Source of the DNA: Ridgeia piscesae | Lineage: Eukaryota; Annelida; Polychaeta; Sabellida; Siboglinidae | Length of the DNA: 64,000 nt | Direction: 5' to 3' | Assembly: GCA_025642075.2 (NCBI GenBank) | Contig: JAODUO010000034.1 | Location: forward strand, 86,001-150,000 | Shown here: piece by piece, positions 1 to 14,036 of the stretch | Layout of the letters: each line of letters starts with the position of its first letter | Position numbering within the stretch: the stretch's first letter is position 1 | Translations under genes and position numbers: made by a program | Notes under the pieces: generated by a model | Told to the model about the DNA's origin: nothing | The model's input: only the letters and a program-made list of their open reading frames with translations | Databases searched by the model: none

Positions 1-1000
1 ATTAATATGTAATATATTCATACTATGATTTTATTTTGAGTAAAAACAAAGAAATATCTGGTGCCAGCATTAGACTTACTGAAGAGATCAGTGAAATTCT
101 TTGTATTTTGCAAAATAGAAATAAGCATAAACTTTGACCACATGGTGGCAGCACTGATTGACTGGTTACTGTGGTCAGTCGGTTTGTTAAACCACGTATA
201 TCTGTTTACCACCGAATCCATTTCTATTCATCTGTGAATCATGTGAACAAAATCTTGAGTGATACAAACACTAGCTACAAATTGTACAAAGTTATAAATT
301 CAGGGATCCAAATTTAATTGATCCAAGAATGAGACCCTGAGTGACACAAGGCAACAGTTCTGAGAGATGTGAGGCATCAACTGTTAATTGCACAATGTTT
401 AATGATACAATACTCCAACTTTCTATGGCACCAAGGCCTAATGTGGCATAACACAAAGTTCAAATTCTGAATTAAATGCAAGCTCCCAATTCTGAATGAT
501 ATGGATTTCAGCTATGTCAGTCACGTGTGTGGAGCCAATATGTTTGTTCAGAGTTGCTACATTTTCTGAAGAAAAAAACACCCCACCAGGTACATCGATT
601 AAAAATGTGCCTGTACTCTGAGGGATATGAGATCAGTGGAATAGCAATAATCATTAGGCACAGTTGTGAACAAGGGATATGCAAGAGTCATCATTGAAGC
701 CAGGGAGACTGTAGGGACCTCTCCAGGTGTCGGGTGAGAATTCAGTTTAAAATAAATACGTCTTCAGTTTCTAGTGAAAGCAGTCGTGGCTACAGTGTCA
801 TGTGATTTTAGTGATCTGGAATTGATTCTACACTTTGCCCAGATGTGTCTGCTGAGTACAGAGAAAGTCTGGCCTGTTTGCGAATATTGAGCTTATTTTC
901 CGGTACAACAATTGTTTGGGAAACAGAGCATCCGTGGTTCTTGGGTATTTCTGAAAATGTTGGAAACCAAACAAACAGGAGGGTTGTTGTGTACAAAGAG
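1..1000. other. non-coding, nothing recognised
   Basis: AT-rich DNA with only short, unrecognisable open frames on both strands. No splice-flanked coding block, RNA gene or repeat was seen. Confidence 0.5.
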
Positions 1001-1295
1001 CACAGTACATAATAGACCACTAGATCATTTGATCAATAGATCATTTGATCACAGTATATAATCGATCGGTAGATGATTTGATCAGAAGATCATTTGATCA
1101 GAGTACATAATAGATCAGTAGATGATTTGATCACAGTATGTAATAGATCAGTAGATGACTTGGTCACAGTACGTAATAGATCAGTAGATCATTTGATCAC
1201 AGTACATATTAGATCAGTAGATCATTTGATAAGAGTACATAATAGATCAGTAGATCATTTGATCACAGTACACAATAGATCAACAGATCATTTGA
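1001..1295. repeat. 33-bp minisatellite rich in TGATCA palindromes
   Basis: About eight diverged copies of a roughly 33-bp unit built from TAGATCATTTGATCA followed by CAGTACATAATAGATC. Each copy carries the self-complementary TGATCA and ATTTGATCAAAT-like stretches. The open frame over it (1094-1315) is a by-product of 33 bp being a multiple of three. Confidence 0.85.
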
Positions 1296-1305
1296 ATTAC
1301 CAGGG

Positions 1306-1430
1306 CATGACATGACATGACATGACATGACATGACATGACATGACATGACATGACATGACATGACATGACATGACATGACATGACATGACATGACATGA
1401 CATGACATGACATGACATGACATGACATGA
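1306..1430. repeat. (CATGA)n pentanucleotide microsatellite
   Basis: Twenty-five uninterrupted copies of CATGA directly follow the 33-bp array. Confidence 0.97.
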
Positions 1431-4093
1431 CAATCTTCACCAGAATGCACAATATGATTGTCCACATGTTCTTATGTTGGTGCTGGTTTTCCTTCCTTCC
1501 TTGCTTGCTCCATCACAAGTTGTGTGGTTTAAATAAATATTGCTCAGACAATGACCTTTTGCAAATAGCATGATGTAGCAATTAAGTCAGTTTTTTAGTT
1601 TTTATTGAATTTAGCAAATTAAATTACTAAAACAAGTGTTTTGATCATTTAAACAAACGTAAACACATTTTATAAAAAAAATAAATTATTTACACAGTAT
1701 TCATGTAGCAATTAAGTGTGTTCTTTTACTGATTGTTTCTAATTGCGTTACTAAAACAATTTTTTAACCATTTATGTAAATATAAACACATTATATAATA
1801 TTTATATTATTAAAATGCTTACATTATTTACACAGTAATCAGTTGGACACCCAAAGTTGGACTTGCAGTGCCGGAGACAATTGGAGGAACCATCTTTAAG
1901 GTGACATTCCCATGCATATCAATTGACAAAGTTGCATGTTTGGCAAGACCAATCATCTTTGTACTGGTAGCCAGGTAATATGTTCTCCTGGTGGGAATTC
2001 TACTAATTAGTTTTGTGTCTGTGAGTTATTACCCTTCCCCATACTGCCCCCTTTGTCCCTGCCCAGCTTCATCAGGGCGTCGTTATGTAACAATTGTTCT
2101 GTTTCATCAGATGGGAGGGTGCAGTGAGATGTGGCAGGCAGGAATGATTGCTAATCTCTGGGAAGCAGCAGATAGGATGTGTTCTTTCTGACACAGAAAG
2201 ATTACAGCTGTCAGGAACTGATGTGTTACATGTTGAAGTGATTCGGTGAAGTGAATCTGTACCGTACTTGTTTGGGTTTGTCTGTTGCCATTCTGTAATA
2301 ACAGTCATTCTCGCTGAATCACAGTGGGTGGCAGAGTGTCACATAAGCCCAGGGCATTTCATTAGAGAGAACAGGTTTGCTGTTCACTGCTAAATGATAT
2401 GTTAGTCCCAAGTCCCCTGCCATTGTCCACTGCGCATGGACTGTCATTCATAAGATTAGGATCAGGCATTCCCATGATTAATGTTACTGAAGATACCTTT
2501 ATAGGGAACAGGGTTGCTTCCAGGTGTGATATCTGATTTCCACAGAATTAAACCATCTTAATGAGTGTATTTGAACAAAACAGCCTCTTCAGACTTAACA
2601 CACTGGATAAGCGGATTGTTGAAAATGATATGCCATCATATTAATGGGGGGTTTTCGTTCGTTGTTATTGGTAAATCATGTTATGCAGTAGAAGCTCAAT
2701 CTGTTTTAATGGAGCAGAAATAACGTCTAAATTCAAGAGTTAAACTTTTACAATATTCACCTCAGTGTACGGTAACTGAAATCCCCAAATAGCAAACTAG
2801 AATAATTCTGTGGAAAGAATAGTTTCTGATATATGCACTCTGTCGTCATGGTAACAATCATGAGGTAACTCTTTCAGAAAATGCATGCTGATGTATAAAT
2901 AAATGGAATCCTTCTGGAAAATATAAATTTAAAAAAACAAAACTGGTTCATTAACATGGGCAGTTGGTCTGTTACTCTATTATTTGGTTACGGGTAAATT
3001 ATCGTGTTTTGTTGTATTTTCTAGTTAGTGTGAAATTATGGGTGTTTGAGTAATAAAAAATATGTGTGTGTGATCTCTGGGGTGAACCAGCATACAAGCA
3101 AATAAGTTCTGAAAGACTGCTCAATACTTGATAAATCATGAGAAACAATTGAAGACAACAGTTCCACGTCCCACGCAGCTTCTGCTTGGCTGGACGTACC
3201 TGGTTAATTGCTGTTCCATTAGTGCTTTTATCTCCATAGTTTTGTTACGCTTCAGTGAACCAGGTATTGTTATGTAGGTCCTAAATATGTCATCAATGCT
3301 TATTATGATTCATTTGTGAGATTTAGAACTTATCACAGTCAACTGCACCTGTCAGTGATGCCAGTGGCTGTAATTATGTGCCCAGAACATTATATAATTA
3401 CAGTAAGAACCAACAAAAAGACAATTTCCAGATAAGACAAACTTGATGTGTTTAACCAGCCAAATGACAACTTAATCAGTGCTTATTTATCAAATACCAC
3501 ATGATGTTATTAGCAAACAGGTTGCTTTCTGCATTTGGAATAATTGAACCAGTGAATGACCGTCTGTATCTACAGAAATTGTTTTCATGGAAATCAGACA
3601 TTTATCTTTAATATTATTAATTATGATGCACTGGAATTTTCAAACTAGCTCCAATTAAAAATAGCACACTTGTAGGCACCTGTGGCATTCACCCTGCTTC
3701 TTTGTTTAAAAGTTCTATCAGGTTCACTTTTAAAGATAATAATAGTAATAACAATGCAACTGTGATAATAATAATGAAACATATTTTAACAAATTACTCA
3801 AAACTTACATCAGAACTGGAAGAATCATATGAAGATATCTTTCAGAATCTTCATTTATTGTTTGAAGAAGCCATTGGGACTCTCATTTTCGTATCATTGC
3901 TGATGCAAACTACGGTATCATTATGTAATATGAATTATTGATCAGTATATAATCACAAGTGAAGAAACATTACTAGTCCTGAAAAGTCCACAGAGAAACA
4001 AATTTATCAAAAGTCTGAAAGTTATTTTATATCACTTGATACTTTAAAAATAAGTGTAACAGAATGCAGTATCTCCTTACAAGGTGCTTCCTT
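1431..4093. other. non-coding, nothing recognised
   Basis: AT-rich sequence. Open frames near 2.0-2.3 kb and 3.7-3.9 kb are under 80 codons, match no family I know and have no convincing splice context. Confidence 0.45.
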
Positions 4094-4280
4094 GGAATGT
4101 TGTATTATATGACTGGAATGTTGTATTACATGACTGAAATATTGTATTATGTGACTGGAATGTTATATTATGTGACTGAAATGTTGTATTATGTGACTGG
4201 AATGTTGTATTATGTGGCTGGAATGTTGCATTATGTGACTGGAATGTTGTATTATGTTACTGGAATGTTGTATTGTGTGG
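4094..4280. repeat. 21-bp minisatellite
   Basis: About nine copies of GGAATGTTGTATTATGTGAC plus one base. The unit is a multiple of three, so one frame stays open (repeating MLYYVTG); I take this as a by-product and not a gene. Confidence 0.9.
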
Positions 4281-4799
4281 CAGTTTGCACCCAGCAGTGG
4301 TCCAGCAGACAGCTACATGTCCCCTGTGTGTACCACTTGCAGACTTCACACTGGAATCTCTCCTGTGGCTTCTCTGATTAATGGCAGCCTTCAGGACGGC
4401 TTGGCAGCAATTTCACCCACTGCCAATATTATTATTTCCTCCATTAATGCATTAATAGTTTGGATAAGTTCTACTGTAGAGATTTAATGTTGGATTGGGG
4501 CCAGCATCCCTGTTGGATTGGGGCTAGCTCCCCCAGGGAGTGTGTGGGGTAACATTGGGGTGGACACTGGACAGGTGGGTATTGGGGCCCTGCCAGGCTG
4601 GAGTTGCCAGACATAGACCACTTGAGGGTGAGGGTGTTTATTTGGGGTAACCATTGCTTGGAGAACCACTTGTCCTAGAGTTGCAATACTTGCCAGAGTG
4701 TGTTGATTTTATAATAATTACCATTTAATGATTTCTAATTATTGCACATTCCTAAGAGTAAACTGATTCTGTATGTTATTGTAGACTAGTAAAACTACA

Positions 4800-4900
4800 G
4801 ACCCTCATCCAGAGCCTGGTTCAAATCTTCTCTAGTATATTCCATTCTCCCTATAACTCTCTCTCAACCCACCTTCCCTTTTCTTCCCACACATTGTCTA
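4800..4900 (+). mobile_element. possible tRNA-derived SINE remnant
   Basis: GGTTCAAATCTTC (from about 4821) resembles a pol III B box. No matching A box is visible upstream, so this is at most a decayed fragment. The rest of 4281-5067 shows nothing else. Confidence 0.2.
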
Positions 4901-5067
4901 CCTTTATATAGTTTGTCTTTGCCTTGGTTCTTCCTGGGATGTGGAGACATCATTTAAATGTGTCCCCCTTTAACAAGTAATAGCCACCATTTGTTATTAC
5001 AGATTCTTATGTTGTAAAATGCTTTATTTTGTAAATATTTGTACATAAATTTTTGTTAAAATAAATG

Positions 5068-5240
5068 CATATCTCCCTCTTTCCTTCCCTCCTCCCTCCC
5101 AATTTCTACATCTTCCTCCCTTCCTCCTCCCTCCCTCCTTCCCTCCCTTTCTCCCCACTTCCCTCCCTCCCTACCCATTCCCTCTCTCACTCCTTCTCTC
5201 CTTCCCTCCTTTCCTCTCACCCTCCATCCCTCACTCCATC
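5068..5240. repeat. polypyrimidine (CCCT/CCTT) tract
   Basis: A C/T-only stretch of about 170 bp made of degenerate CCCT, CCTT and CTTC repeats. Such mirror-like homopurine-homopyrimidine tracts can form triplex DNA (established property; not shown here). Confidence 0.85.
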
Positions 5241-5369
5241 CCATGTACCATCCTACACACTAGAGATATGGAGGCTTTGTGATATTATTGACAACTTTGC
5301 AGTTCAAATATATTTTGCAAACAACAATCTGAAATCAGTAGGCCTATATATTTACTAGATCACTTGCAC

Positions 5370-5525
5370 ACTCAGCAGTTCACTCAGCTGTCTGAGTGAA
5401 TACCTGGCTACAGACAATGGGGGATATTTGTGTATGAATATTCTTTGTGTATCATGGCTGGATGCTTCCCAGAGAAGCTGAGATGGTGTTTGAAAGAACA
5501 GGTCTGCTAGGGAGTAAAGTGTACT
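5370..5525 (+). mobile_element. SINE 3' segment (second copy of the 43.0 kb element)
   Basis: The segment containing AATACCTGGCTACAGACA, ATCATGGCTGGATGCTT and GAGATGGTGTTTGAAAGAA aligns by eye with the 3' half of the tRNA-derived element at 43041-43312 (AATACCTGGCTACGGACA, AACATGGCTGAATACTT, AAGATGGTGTTTGAATGAA). Two diverged copies at unrelated places indicate a dispersed retroposon. Confidence 0.6.
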
Positions 5526-6240
5526 TTTGTTGTAGGTATGTCTTTAACATTTGTAAAATTAATGTTATATTAGAAACTGTGAGACTTTGTTACTTTGATT
5601 AAGCATATGTATTGTTTCATCACTTCGGCCAAATCAATTATTGCAAGTGTCCTTGTACTTGTATAAGCAGACATTTGCCTAAATGTTACATGTGGGTGTC
5701 CCACAACTTGTTCAACTAGGACGTGTCACTGCTCTACAAGTTTAATTTGACTCTGGCTGATAGATTTAACTCTAATAGTTTTCTCCCAGATATCACACAC
5801 ATTACACACAGGCCTCTGTGTAAACGACATGTCCACTGTTATAATGACACTTAGCTGGATCAGATAGCTACAATGTGTTGCACAGAAACAATGGTGATGA
5901 GAGCAGTTAGTGGACTATAGAGCCAGGTGATTGCAGAGTGTCACACCTGTCATTACCTGGCCAGGTGTACACATGCAGATTAAATGTCAATGTTTGTCCC
6001 AGGTAAGTGGCCAGTTCCACATGGGTCACTGTGTTCATGTTATGCAGAGTCATGGGCCACTCTTAGACAACTGTGCATGAGTAGATTGATTATATTTTTG
6101 TGTAAAGCACATACTTTGATGAGGTCCCTTTTTCATAAATGTTTGTGTGTAAATTATTGCAGTTGGAGATTTGTTACCAAGGGTTCATTAATTTTATTGT
6201 AAGAATACAATTATGATTATTACAGAATTTTTAGTATGCA
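5526..6240. other. non-coding, nothing recognised
   Basis: No coding block, RNA gene or clear repeat was seen. Confidence 0.4.
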
Positions 6241-7009
6241 GTAATAACTTGAAAATATAGTAGGCGGTAATAACTTGAAAGTATATATGAGTGTATTTGG
6301 TAAAACATTATATACATATAAATGTAAATATTTTCAAATACAAGTAAACAAATGTCACCAATAAGGCAATGTGATAACATAAAAGGTACTCTACTAAAAT
6401 ATAATAACATGATAGTACATAGTTAGATTAAATTAACAACAAAAACATGTATTTAAAATGCCACTTTAAGATGATAATTCGTCAGCCATCAATCTGCTGT
6501 ATAGAAGGGTCGTTACCTTTTTTCTAAAACTGTTTAACTTGACCTTGCTTTATTTCAGTAGGCAGTTTGTTCCAGTGGCCTAATTTCTGCTGGAAAAAAA
6601 GGAAGTTTGCCCATTCTTGAAATGACACATGCCAAGTTGCTAACCTTTGTAGGGTATCTATGGTGTACCGTTTCAACATTTGTTCTTAAATATTCTGGTG
6701 CCTTTACATTTATAATATTGAAGATGTGACCCAGTTTTAACTGTTCTACTCGATATTCAACATATCGAGGTAATAACTTGAAAATATAGTACGAGGTAAT
6801 AACTTGAAAGTATAATACGAAGTAATAACTTGAAAGTATAGTACGAGGTAGTAACTTGAAAGTATAGTACAAGGTAATAACTTGAAAGTATAGTATGAGG
6901 TATTACCAGGTAGTAATTTGAAAGTATAGTACCAAGTAGTAACTTGAAAGTATAATAGGAGGTAGTAACTTGAAAGTATAATAGGAGGTAGTAAAACTTG
7001 AAAATATGT
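6241..7009. repeat. 26-bp minisatellite around GTAATAACTTGAAAGTATA
   Basis: Two copies at 6241-6290 and about nine more at 6770-7009 of a unit containing GTAATAACTTGAAAGTATAG. The DNA between the two clusters is unique. A 105-codon minus-strand frame over the main cluster is caused by the repeat. Confidence 0.85.
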
Positions 7010-9425
7010 AAGTTGATAACAAATAAAACATAAAAGCTAATTGTGTGACACTAGTAGAAAAAAGACACTGTCTGAAGAGTGGGCAGGAAGAGGCTAGGAT
7101 GAACTAGACTGGGATGGGAAGATTCTGCAGAGAGATTAGGAGTTAGGAGGAATTGTGAGAGGAGTGGGGAATGAGAGTGAAATAGAGAGGCAAGTTGAGA
7201 TGGTTGGTAGAGAAGTTGTTAGCTGCCAAACATGTGATTTGTTGGATCTGATGTAGAAAGAAAACTAGTCACCAGAGGAATTTAGTGCACATTCAGAATC
7301 ATCTTCTTCGGACGTCATTTATATAAAATTCTACAACATTTTGTTGTCCTTCAATTATTTATTAGTAAACACTAATTTCCAAAAAAAGGTTTGAAAACAT
7401 TTTGATGGTGTTTAATAGGTTTTGTTAATTAACTTTAGTTAAATGACATTTATTCAGTGAAAAGAGCAACTGCGGTGATAACATAACTATAGTACACAAC
7501 TGTATCTTTGTGTGAAGTATAATTGACCATTTAAAACTGTAACAAGCGCAATAAAACACAGAATAAAAGGTCAGTATTGTACAGCGATGGAATTTCCAAC
7601 AGGTTCTGTCCAACATGTGACATTTTAATGACCACCTCAGGTTTATCAAATCTGTATCTCACCTAATCCCTGTCCACCTCCAGGTGTGTCACAGTTTTAT
7701 TGTCTCACTCAGAATCAGAACAATGTGTGATGTAATCTAATTACAAGTTACTCAGTCTTAGGAGTAGTCTGGTGCAAAACTGTGGCAGGGTACAAATATC
7801 TTAATCTCTCCCTGCCAGTTGGGGCAGGGTGATTGACAGGGTGTTGATTGCTCAACCTCTCTGGCCTGAGACCCTGTCCCCTGGGTGTTGAGTAGTGGTC
7901 AGTGTGATTGACTAACCACACACTGACCACACACTGACTTGTGTGTAGAGTGTGTGACAGATTGATTCAACAGGTAACTCATGTTGATCCAGGGTAATTA
8001 CCCCAGTAGTGGGGTATTATGCTAGGGTGGTTGGGTTTAAGTCAGGAATGGAAGGATTGTAGCAAAACTGCCCAGACATAGAGATGGGGAAGATAAAATC
8101 TATCTTTGAGTACATTAACACAGAGTGGAACTGTCAAATTTGGCACCTGTTTACTATAAAACATGACAATAATGGACACCTTTTAAATTCCAGACATATT
8201 TTTGTGTCTCAGAGTGCATCGACACCCTGGGTTACTAAAATGTTGACACCCAAAATTTAGTTTTAAGATTGGAATGATACAAAATTATGACAAATTTAGA
8301 AAGGGCTTACTAGTGATACTTACCTTTACAGATGCAGAGTTTTTGTGGATCAATGAATAAAAAATATTGAATTAAAACTTATATTACTTGTAATGATTAT
8401 AACTAAAGAAATGACTGTGCTTAAACAAATTATGTGAATGTGATATATTAATTGATGTACATGGGAAAATGAAGAAAATATTACACTCTAGTCAAATACA
8501 ATGGCAAATACTGACCTGCATAAATGCACAGATATAAGATGAACGAAAAGCATTTTATTAAAATAATATCAGAAAATTATATGTATATAATAATTATGTA
8601 TAATATATATAATATTATATATATAATTATATAATTTTTTTAATGTATTGTTATTGTGGGAAATGAACTATTTACTATCATAGGGATGGGTCACGCTTGA
8701 CAGGTCAAACAACATAAATATTATCAATTAATTTATATCAAAACACACAACATGAAATTACTGCCATAGGAAGTGTTAAAAAAACGGGTTGAAATGTTTT
8801 CAACAAGATTACCACCCAACATGATAAGCTCCAGATGGCTCCTGAACAAGATAGTTGATAGAACCAGCTTATCACGAGGTCAGTTTTTTTTATCTACATG
8901 TATATGCACCATGATCAGGTATCTATCATTTTATATGTAATATTCAAATAGCTAAGAATTAATACATGCCTTAAAAGAAATGTATATTCATTTATCATAT
9001 AATATAAATATTATTTATAATATATACCATCTTCTTGGTTTGGCTTTCAGTCAAAGATTGGTGTATGTCAACATATCCTGCCTGGAGAGGGATATTTGGT
9101 CTATCTTAGACACCCTGGGGCTATGATAATGGCCATTAATTAGTTGTGTTTGTATGTTGACAGGACTGTGTTTATTGTGGTTCAAGTTACCCAATGTTAC
9201 CCGCAGTATACCTCATTAATGGCTGAATTAAGATAAGATATGGGGATTTATGTTGTAATTTGATATCTTGGTGACAAACATATTGTTGCAGCTAGAATTC
9301 AAAAAATTCTTATACAACATATCTGAAATAAGTTGGAAATTGTGTTTTCTTTTAAATAATTTTGAAATATTGCCTGAATTGGAGTCCATGTGTTAGAATG
9401 GTCTGTGGTTTGTCTTTAAGAGAAC
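7010..9425. other. non-coding, nothing recognised
   Basis: AT-rich, with a short AT palindromic patch at about 8575-8640. No gene, RNA or recognised element was seen. Confidence 0.45.
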
Positions 9426-9429
9426 AATT

Positions 9430-9458
9430 AATATTTATATATGTATACAGTGTATATA

Positions 9459-9520
<62 letters not shown>

Positions 9521-9740
9521 TATATAATATATATTATATAGAATATTGTATATATATATATATATATACATCTATATTTTATATATAATATATATATATA
9601 TATATTATATATAAATATATATAATTATATATATATATATATTATATATAAATATATATAATAAAATATTATATATATATATATATATATATAATATGAT
9701 ATATATATATATAATATGATATATATATATATATATAATA

Positions 9741-9782
<42 letters not shown>

Positions 9783-9842
9783 AATATATATAATAAAATA
9801 TTATATATATATATATATATAAAATTTATGATATATATAATA
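9430..9842. repeat. (AT)n satellite with nested sub-repeats
   Basis: Almost pure TA dinucleotide. A longer block (TTATATATAAATATATATAA followed by TAAAATATT) occurs twice, near 9640 and 9773, so pieces of the array were themselves duplicated. Confidence 0.95.
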
Positions 9843-9845
9843 CAT

Positions 9846-12800
9846 TTATTTGCTCCTGGTCAGCATTGAACATGTTAATAAATGTTGGGCTGTGAAATTT
9901 TTATTTTCCAACGTGAGGGATGATGGTGTAGATAGAAGACTGGGGTTGGATATGGGGGGTGGATAGCTAATCTGTCTGAGAGGTTTATATGACAGGCTGG
10001 TCTAGAGGCCTCTCACTTTGCACAGTGTTCACAAATAACCTGTCAACCATTTCCTAGGTATCTCTGTGGTGGACCATGTCTGCATCAGAGCCCAAGACTT
10101 TAATTCCAGATTCACAATATATGGGACAAATGTTGTGCACATATTAGAAGTGAGTGATGAGGATGCGAAAGTTTTTTTTAAATTAGATTAAAGTGTTGTT
10201 GCAGTATTAGCCAGTACCTGATAAAGAATCAGTATTAAACTGTTATATCTCCAGCAGGACCAAAGAAAACATCTATATGGCACATTAAACAGTATTATAT
10301 GTTCTGTTATTTTAATTGTAAATAAAGAATTAAATTTAAAAACATAATTACAAAAACATTATTATTAAGTATGACGTTAATAATATTTATATATTGTGTC
10401 GCCATTTGTTACAGTGATGTGTGACAGAATGTTTTAAATCCAAACTATTAACCCTGAAAAAGACACTTGCAAATTGTCATATTCTATTGCTTAAATATAT
10501 TCATACAGCATAGGTCCATAGGTTTGGTCAGCTATTTGTTTTATACCCAGTAGCACATTTCTGCCAGGACCTGGATGTTTAGGGGGATGGAAAAGTAAAT
10601 ACCATCACATTCTTAAAACTTTGTCCTGCATAATTATTCTCCCCTGATGAGCAGTAAATCAACTGAACGACCTCTGTGGCGACTGGAGGCTGGCTGGAGG
10701 CTGGCGTTGATAAATGGAACCAAATATTAATTTTCTGTTCATTATGTGGGAATAGTAATTAAGTCACCATTCAGTGCTATTGGTTTCAATGGATCCCTCC
10801 TTTCCCAGCTGTCTGGGAATCTGCCCTGAGATCTCCCTGTTTGGTGCAGCTGGACATGCAGTAGCTCTCTGGGCAGATTTAATCAAGATCAGGTCTAAAC
10901 AGGACTCTCTGTCACCAGACCTCCTCCTGTCCTCAATGGTTCTGTGATTGTCATCAGGAGGAGTATCACTGGGGGAGAGATGTCTCAATCTGCATTGCCT
11001 GATTCCATCATTGATGATGAAATCAGGAAATGGGGTTTTGAATTTGTTTAAATAAACATCTATAACCTAAGAGGATTCAGAGGATATGTCTCAAATGATT
11101 TTATTAAAATAGGAAAGTTTCCAGATAAGTTCAGATTTTAATCTGTATGTTTGTTGAGTACATGTATATATTAAGACGGTTGTGGCAGACAATGTACCCT
11201 GAAGCAGTATACAAATTAATTCTGGTTTTCACTAATGTTGTTTTTAAGTGTCCAACTAGTAATGTTAAAGTAATGTAAATGTTTTACTTATCAGTTTTGT
11301 TTAACTATTAAGTCAACTTTTCTTTCACCAAGTTTAACAAACCAAGTAAATTAGGATTAAAATCACTCTAGGACATGTACAGTTTAGACAGTTTAGAATA
11401 ATCGCCACGGAAACCACAACCTCACTGTTCATTCCAGGACGGTTCCTTTTCCCAAAACTTCATTTGTAAAGATGATATTGAAACCTGTCTTCTTCTGATA
11501 GTCATCTTAAGACACTGAGGTGAACAGATTCCTGTGTGCAGTATCCATGTAGTCCACCAGGACTTTAAAGGTATCAATAGCCCGGAGTCGCGTGCCATAT
11601 GTCGACTTGTTAACTGAGAAGACAGGTTATTACCAAACGACTACATTGGGTGTGTTTTGGGCCTAACTTTGTTGTGAATGTTATCAGCACGGGACAGATG
11701 GTTGGGACATATAAACGGTTGACCCTAATCAAGACAATCAGTCAGCCATGTAAGACATTCATGTGTCTTGCATGCTACATACAACTTCCTTGCCACAATC
11801 CTAACAATCTCCCCCCACCATATGTTGTATGTGATAGCAACAGTTGACTTTGCAATGCTCTAATAACCTGTCGTTTCTATCAATGTTATGGACACCGCGA
11901 GTCTCACTTCAAGTGCAGGGTTGTTAGGAGCACTGGAATGTGGGCTGCAGGTGAACGTAATGGTTACCATGGCGACACAATGTGGGCGCGTGGTGGAATT
12001 TCTCTCCCACAGTTGGAATGATCACCTTTCAGACGCACTTGGCACGCTTCGGCATTGTTCTGTGTGAAAAAATGTGAATATCTGATGTACATTCAGCAGT
12101 TTAAAACTGAGCATTTGACATTTCAAATGAAGCCATATGTATACATGTATGTCATATGTTTAAAAATATCCCTGGCAAAATCTTCTGAATAAAATGACCA
12201 AATAGGAATTTTTACTAATAAATAATAATAATTAGGTAACTTCTATTGCACCTAAATCCTTAGAAACCAAACTCAGAGGCGCATCAATACAAAAGGGATA
12301 CTAGATCTCAGAGTCTATAAACAAATTCAGTTATCATCAGATTGATTGATAGCAAATTGTATAGAAATAAAAAAAATTAAAAAAAATATATTAAAAAAAA
12401 TATATATATATATATATATATATGCTAGTAAAAAATAGTAATTTTATTCAGGAGATTCTGCAAGAGATGTCATCATAGGTTTTGTTCTGGAACATATCAA
12501 TATGCTGGGCTACATCTGTTGCATTGATTATTACACCAAGTAAATGCAGGCTAATTACAGCTGATTTAATTCCATTTTCATTTTAAAATATGCTAATCAT
12601 TTTAAAAACAATCGCCCTTTGAATGACTGTTTTAAGTTTACTTGATGATTTTGCTAATAATTGACACATAAATGTTGCACTATATTAGTTAGATATTTTG
12701 TAAATCGAATAAACAAATTTGAGCAGCAAGTAGACACATTGAGGAGGTGACTTTAAGTGATGCCTATAATTAGTCAATAAAAATTATAATTAGGTCATAA

Positions 12801-13240
12801 AGGAAGCTATAAAGGGGTAGGGTAGAATGGCCTAGATGATACACCCCTGGCAACAGACGACAGGCAAATGTTGCTGTTGTGTATTCAGGCACAGAGAATG
12901 GACCTCTGTAAAAAGTAACACATTCTTGCTGGTAAAGGGGAAAGGCAGGGGTAACATAGCTGGCTACAACTGGCAGAAACCCTTCCATTCAGCAGCAGCA
13001 TGAAGTAGTAAAAACATTAGCATAATGACAATTTTAAAATTAAATTTCCTTAGTATGTAAATTGACCCTTAAGGGGAATGTATGACTATTACCTTAAGTT
13101 GGCACTCTAAAATATAGTTAAACTGCCATTTTAGGTAACCCATCTTTATAATTGTTGCAAACCGTAGTTTCTTTATTTTCATCATCTAACTAAAGAATGG
13201 GGAACTGAGGAACATGCATGACCTGTGCAACTAGTAGTCG
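9846..13240. other. non-coding; short AT run
   Basis: No gene recognised. A TA run lies at about 12400-12424. The stretch around 11.9-12.05 kb is locally richer in CpG and carries an X-box-like motif listed separately. A 74-codon minus-strand frame at 10764-10988 has mixed composition but no recognisable domain. Confidence 0.4.
11963..11976. promoter_or_regulatory. X-box-like (RFX) motif
   Basis: GTTACC-AT-GGCGAC fits the RFX X-box pattern (GTNRCC, 0-3 spacer, RGYAAC) with one mismatch, and sits in a locally CpG-rich stretch. No gene start was found beside it, so function is inference only. Confidence 0.2.
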
Positions 13241-13241
13241 T

Positions 13242-13372
13242 CTACTACTGCTACTGCTACTGCTACTGCTACTGCTACTGCTACTGCTACTGCTACTGCT
13301 ACTGCTACTGCTACTGCTACTGCTACTGCTACTGCTACTGCTACTGCTACTGCTACTGCTACTACTACTACA
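13242..13372. repeat. (CTACTG)n hexanucleotide microsatellite
   Basis: About 21 copies of CTACTG, ending in a few CTA triplets. The minus-strand reading is a poly-Ser frame, which I treat as a repeat by-product. Confidence 0.95.
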
Positions 13373-13495
13373 GTGCAGTGTACTACTACTGTAATTAACG
13401 TTGTTATGTAAAGAAACTAATATCATTATGTTGTGTTAATGTGAATTTCTACCAGGTGAATTTCCCATTTGTGATCATGAAAGGTTATTTAATTT

Positions 13496-14036
13496 TATCG
13501 TATCGTATCGTATCGTATCGTATCGTATCGTATCGTATCGTATCGTATCGTATCGTATCGTATCGTATCGTATCGTATCGTATCGTATCGTATCGTATCG
13601 TATCGTATCGTATCGTATCGTATCGTATCCCCATCCCCATCCCCATCCCCATCCCCATCCCCATTCATATCATATCATATCATATCATATATCATATCAT
13701 ATCATATCATATCATATCATATCATATCATATCATATCATATCATATCATATCATATCATATCATACATATCATATCTTATTATATCGTATTATATCATA
13801 TTACACGTGTTGATTTCCCTATTCCTATTCCTATCCTATTCCTATCCCTATCCCTATCCTATCCTATCCCTATCCCTATCCCTATCCCTATCCCTATCCC
13901 TATCCCTATCCCTATCCCATTCCCATTCCCATTCCCATTCCCATTCCCATTCCCATTCCCATTCCCATTCCCATTCCCATTCCCATTCCCATTCCTATTC
14001 CTATTCCTATCCCTATCCTATCCTATTCCTATTGTA
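13496..14036. repeat. composite 5-/6-bp microsatellite
   Basis: Successive homogeneous blocks: (TATCG)n 13496-13625, (CCCCAT)n to about 13664, (CATAT)n to about 13800, mixed CCTAT/CCCTAT to about 13915, (CCCATT)n to about 13993, then CCTATT. Each block differs from its neighbour by one or two bases. Confidence 0.95.

Noticed and set aside
10764..10988. 74-codon minus-strand frame with mixed composition
   Set aside because: No recognisable domain, no splice evidence and too short to separate from chance.
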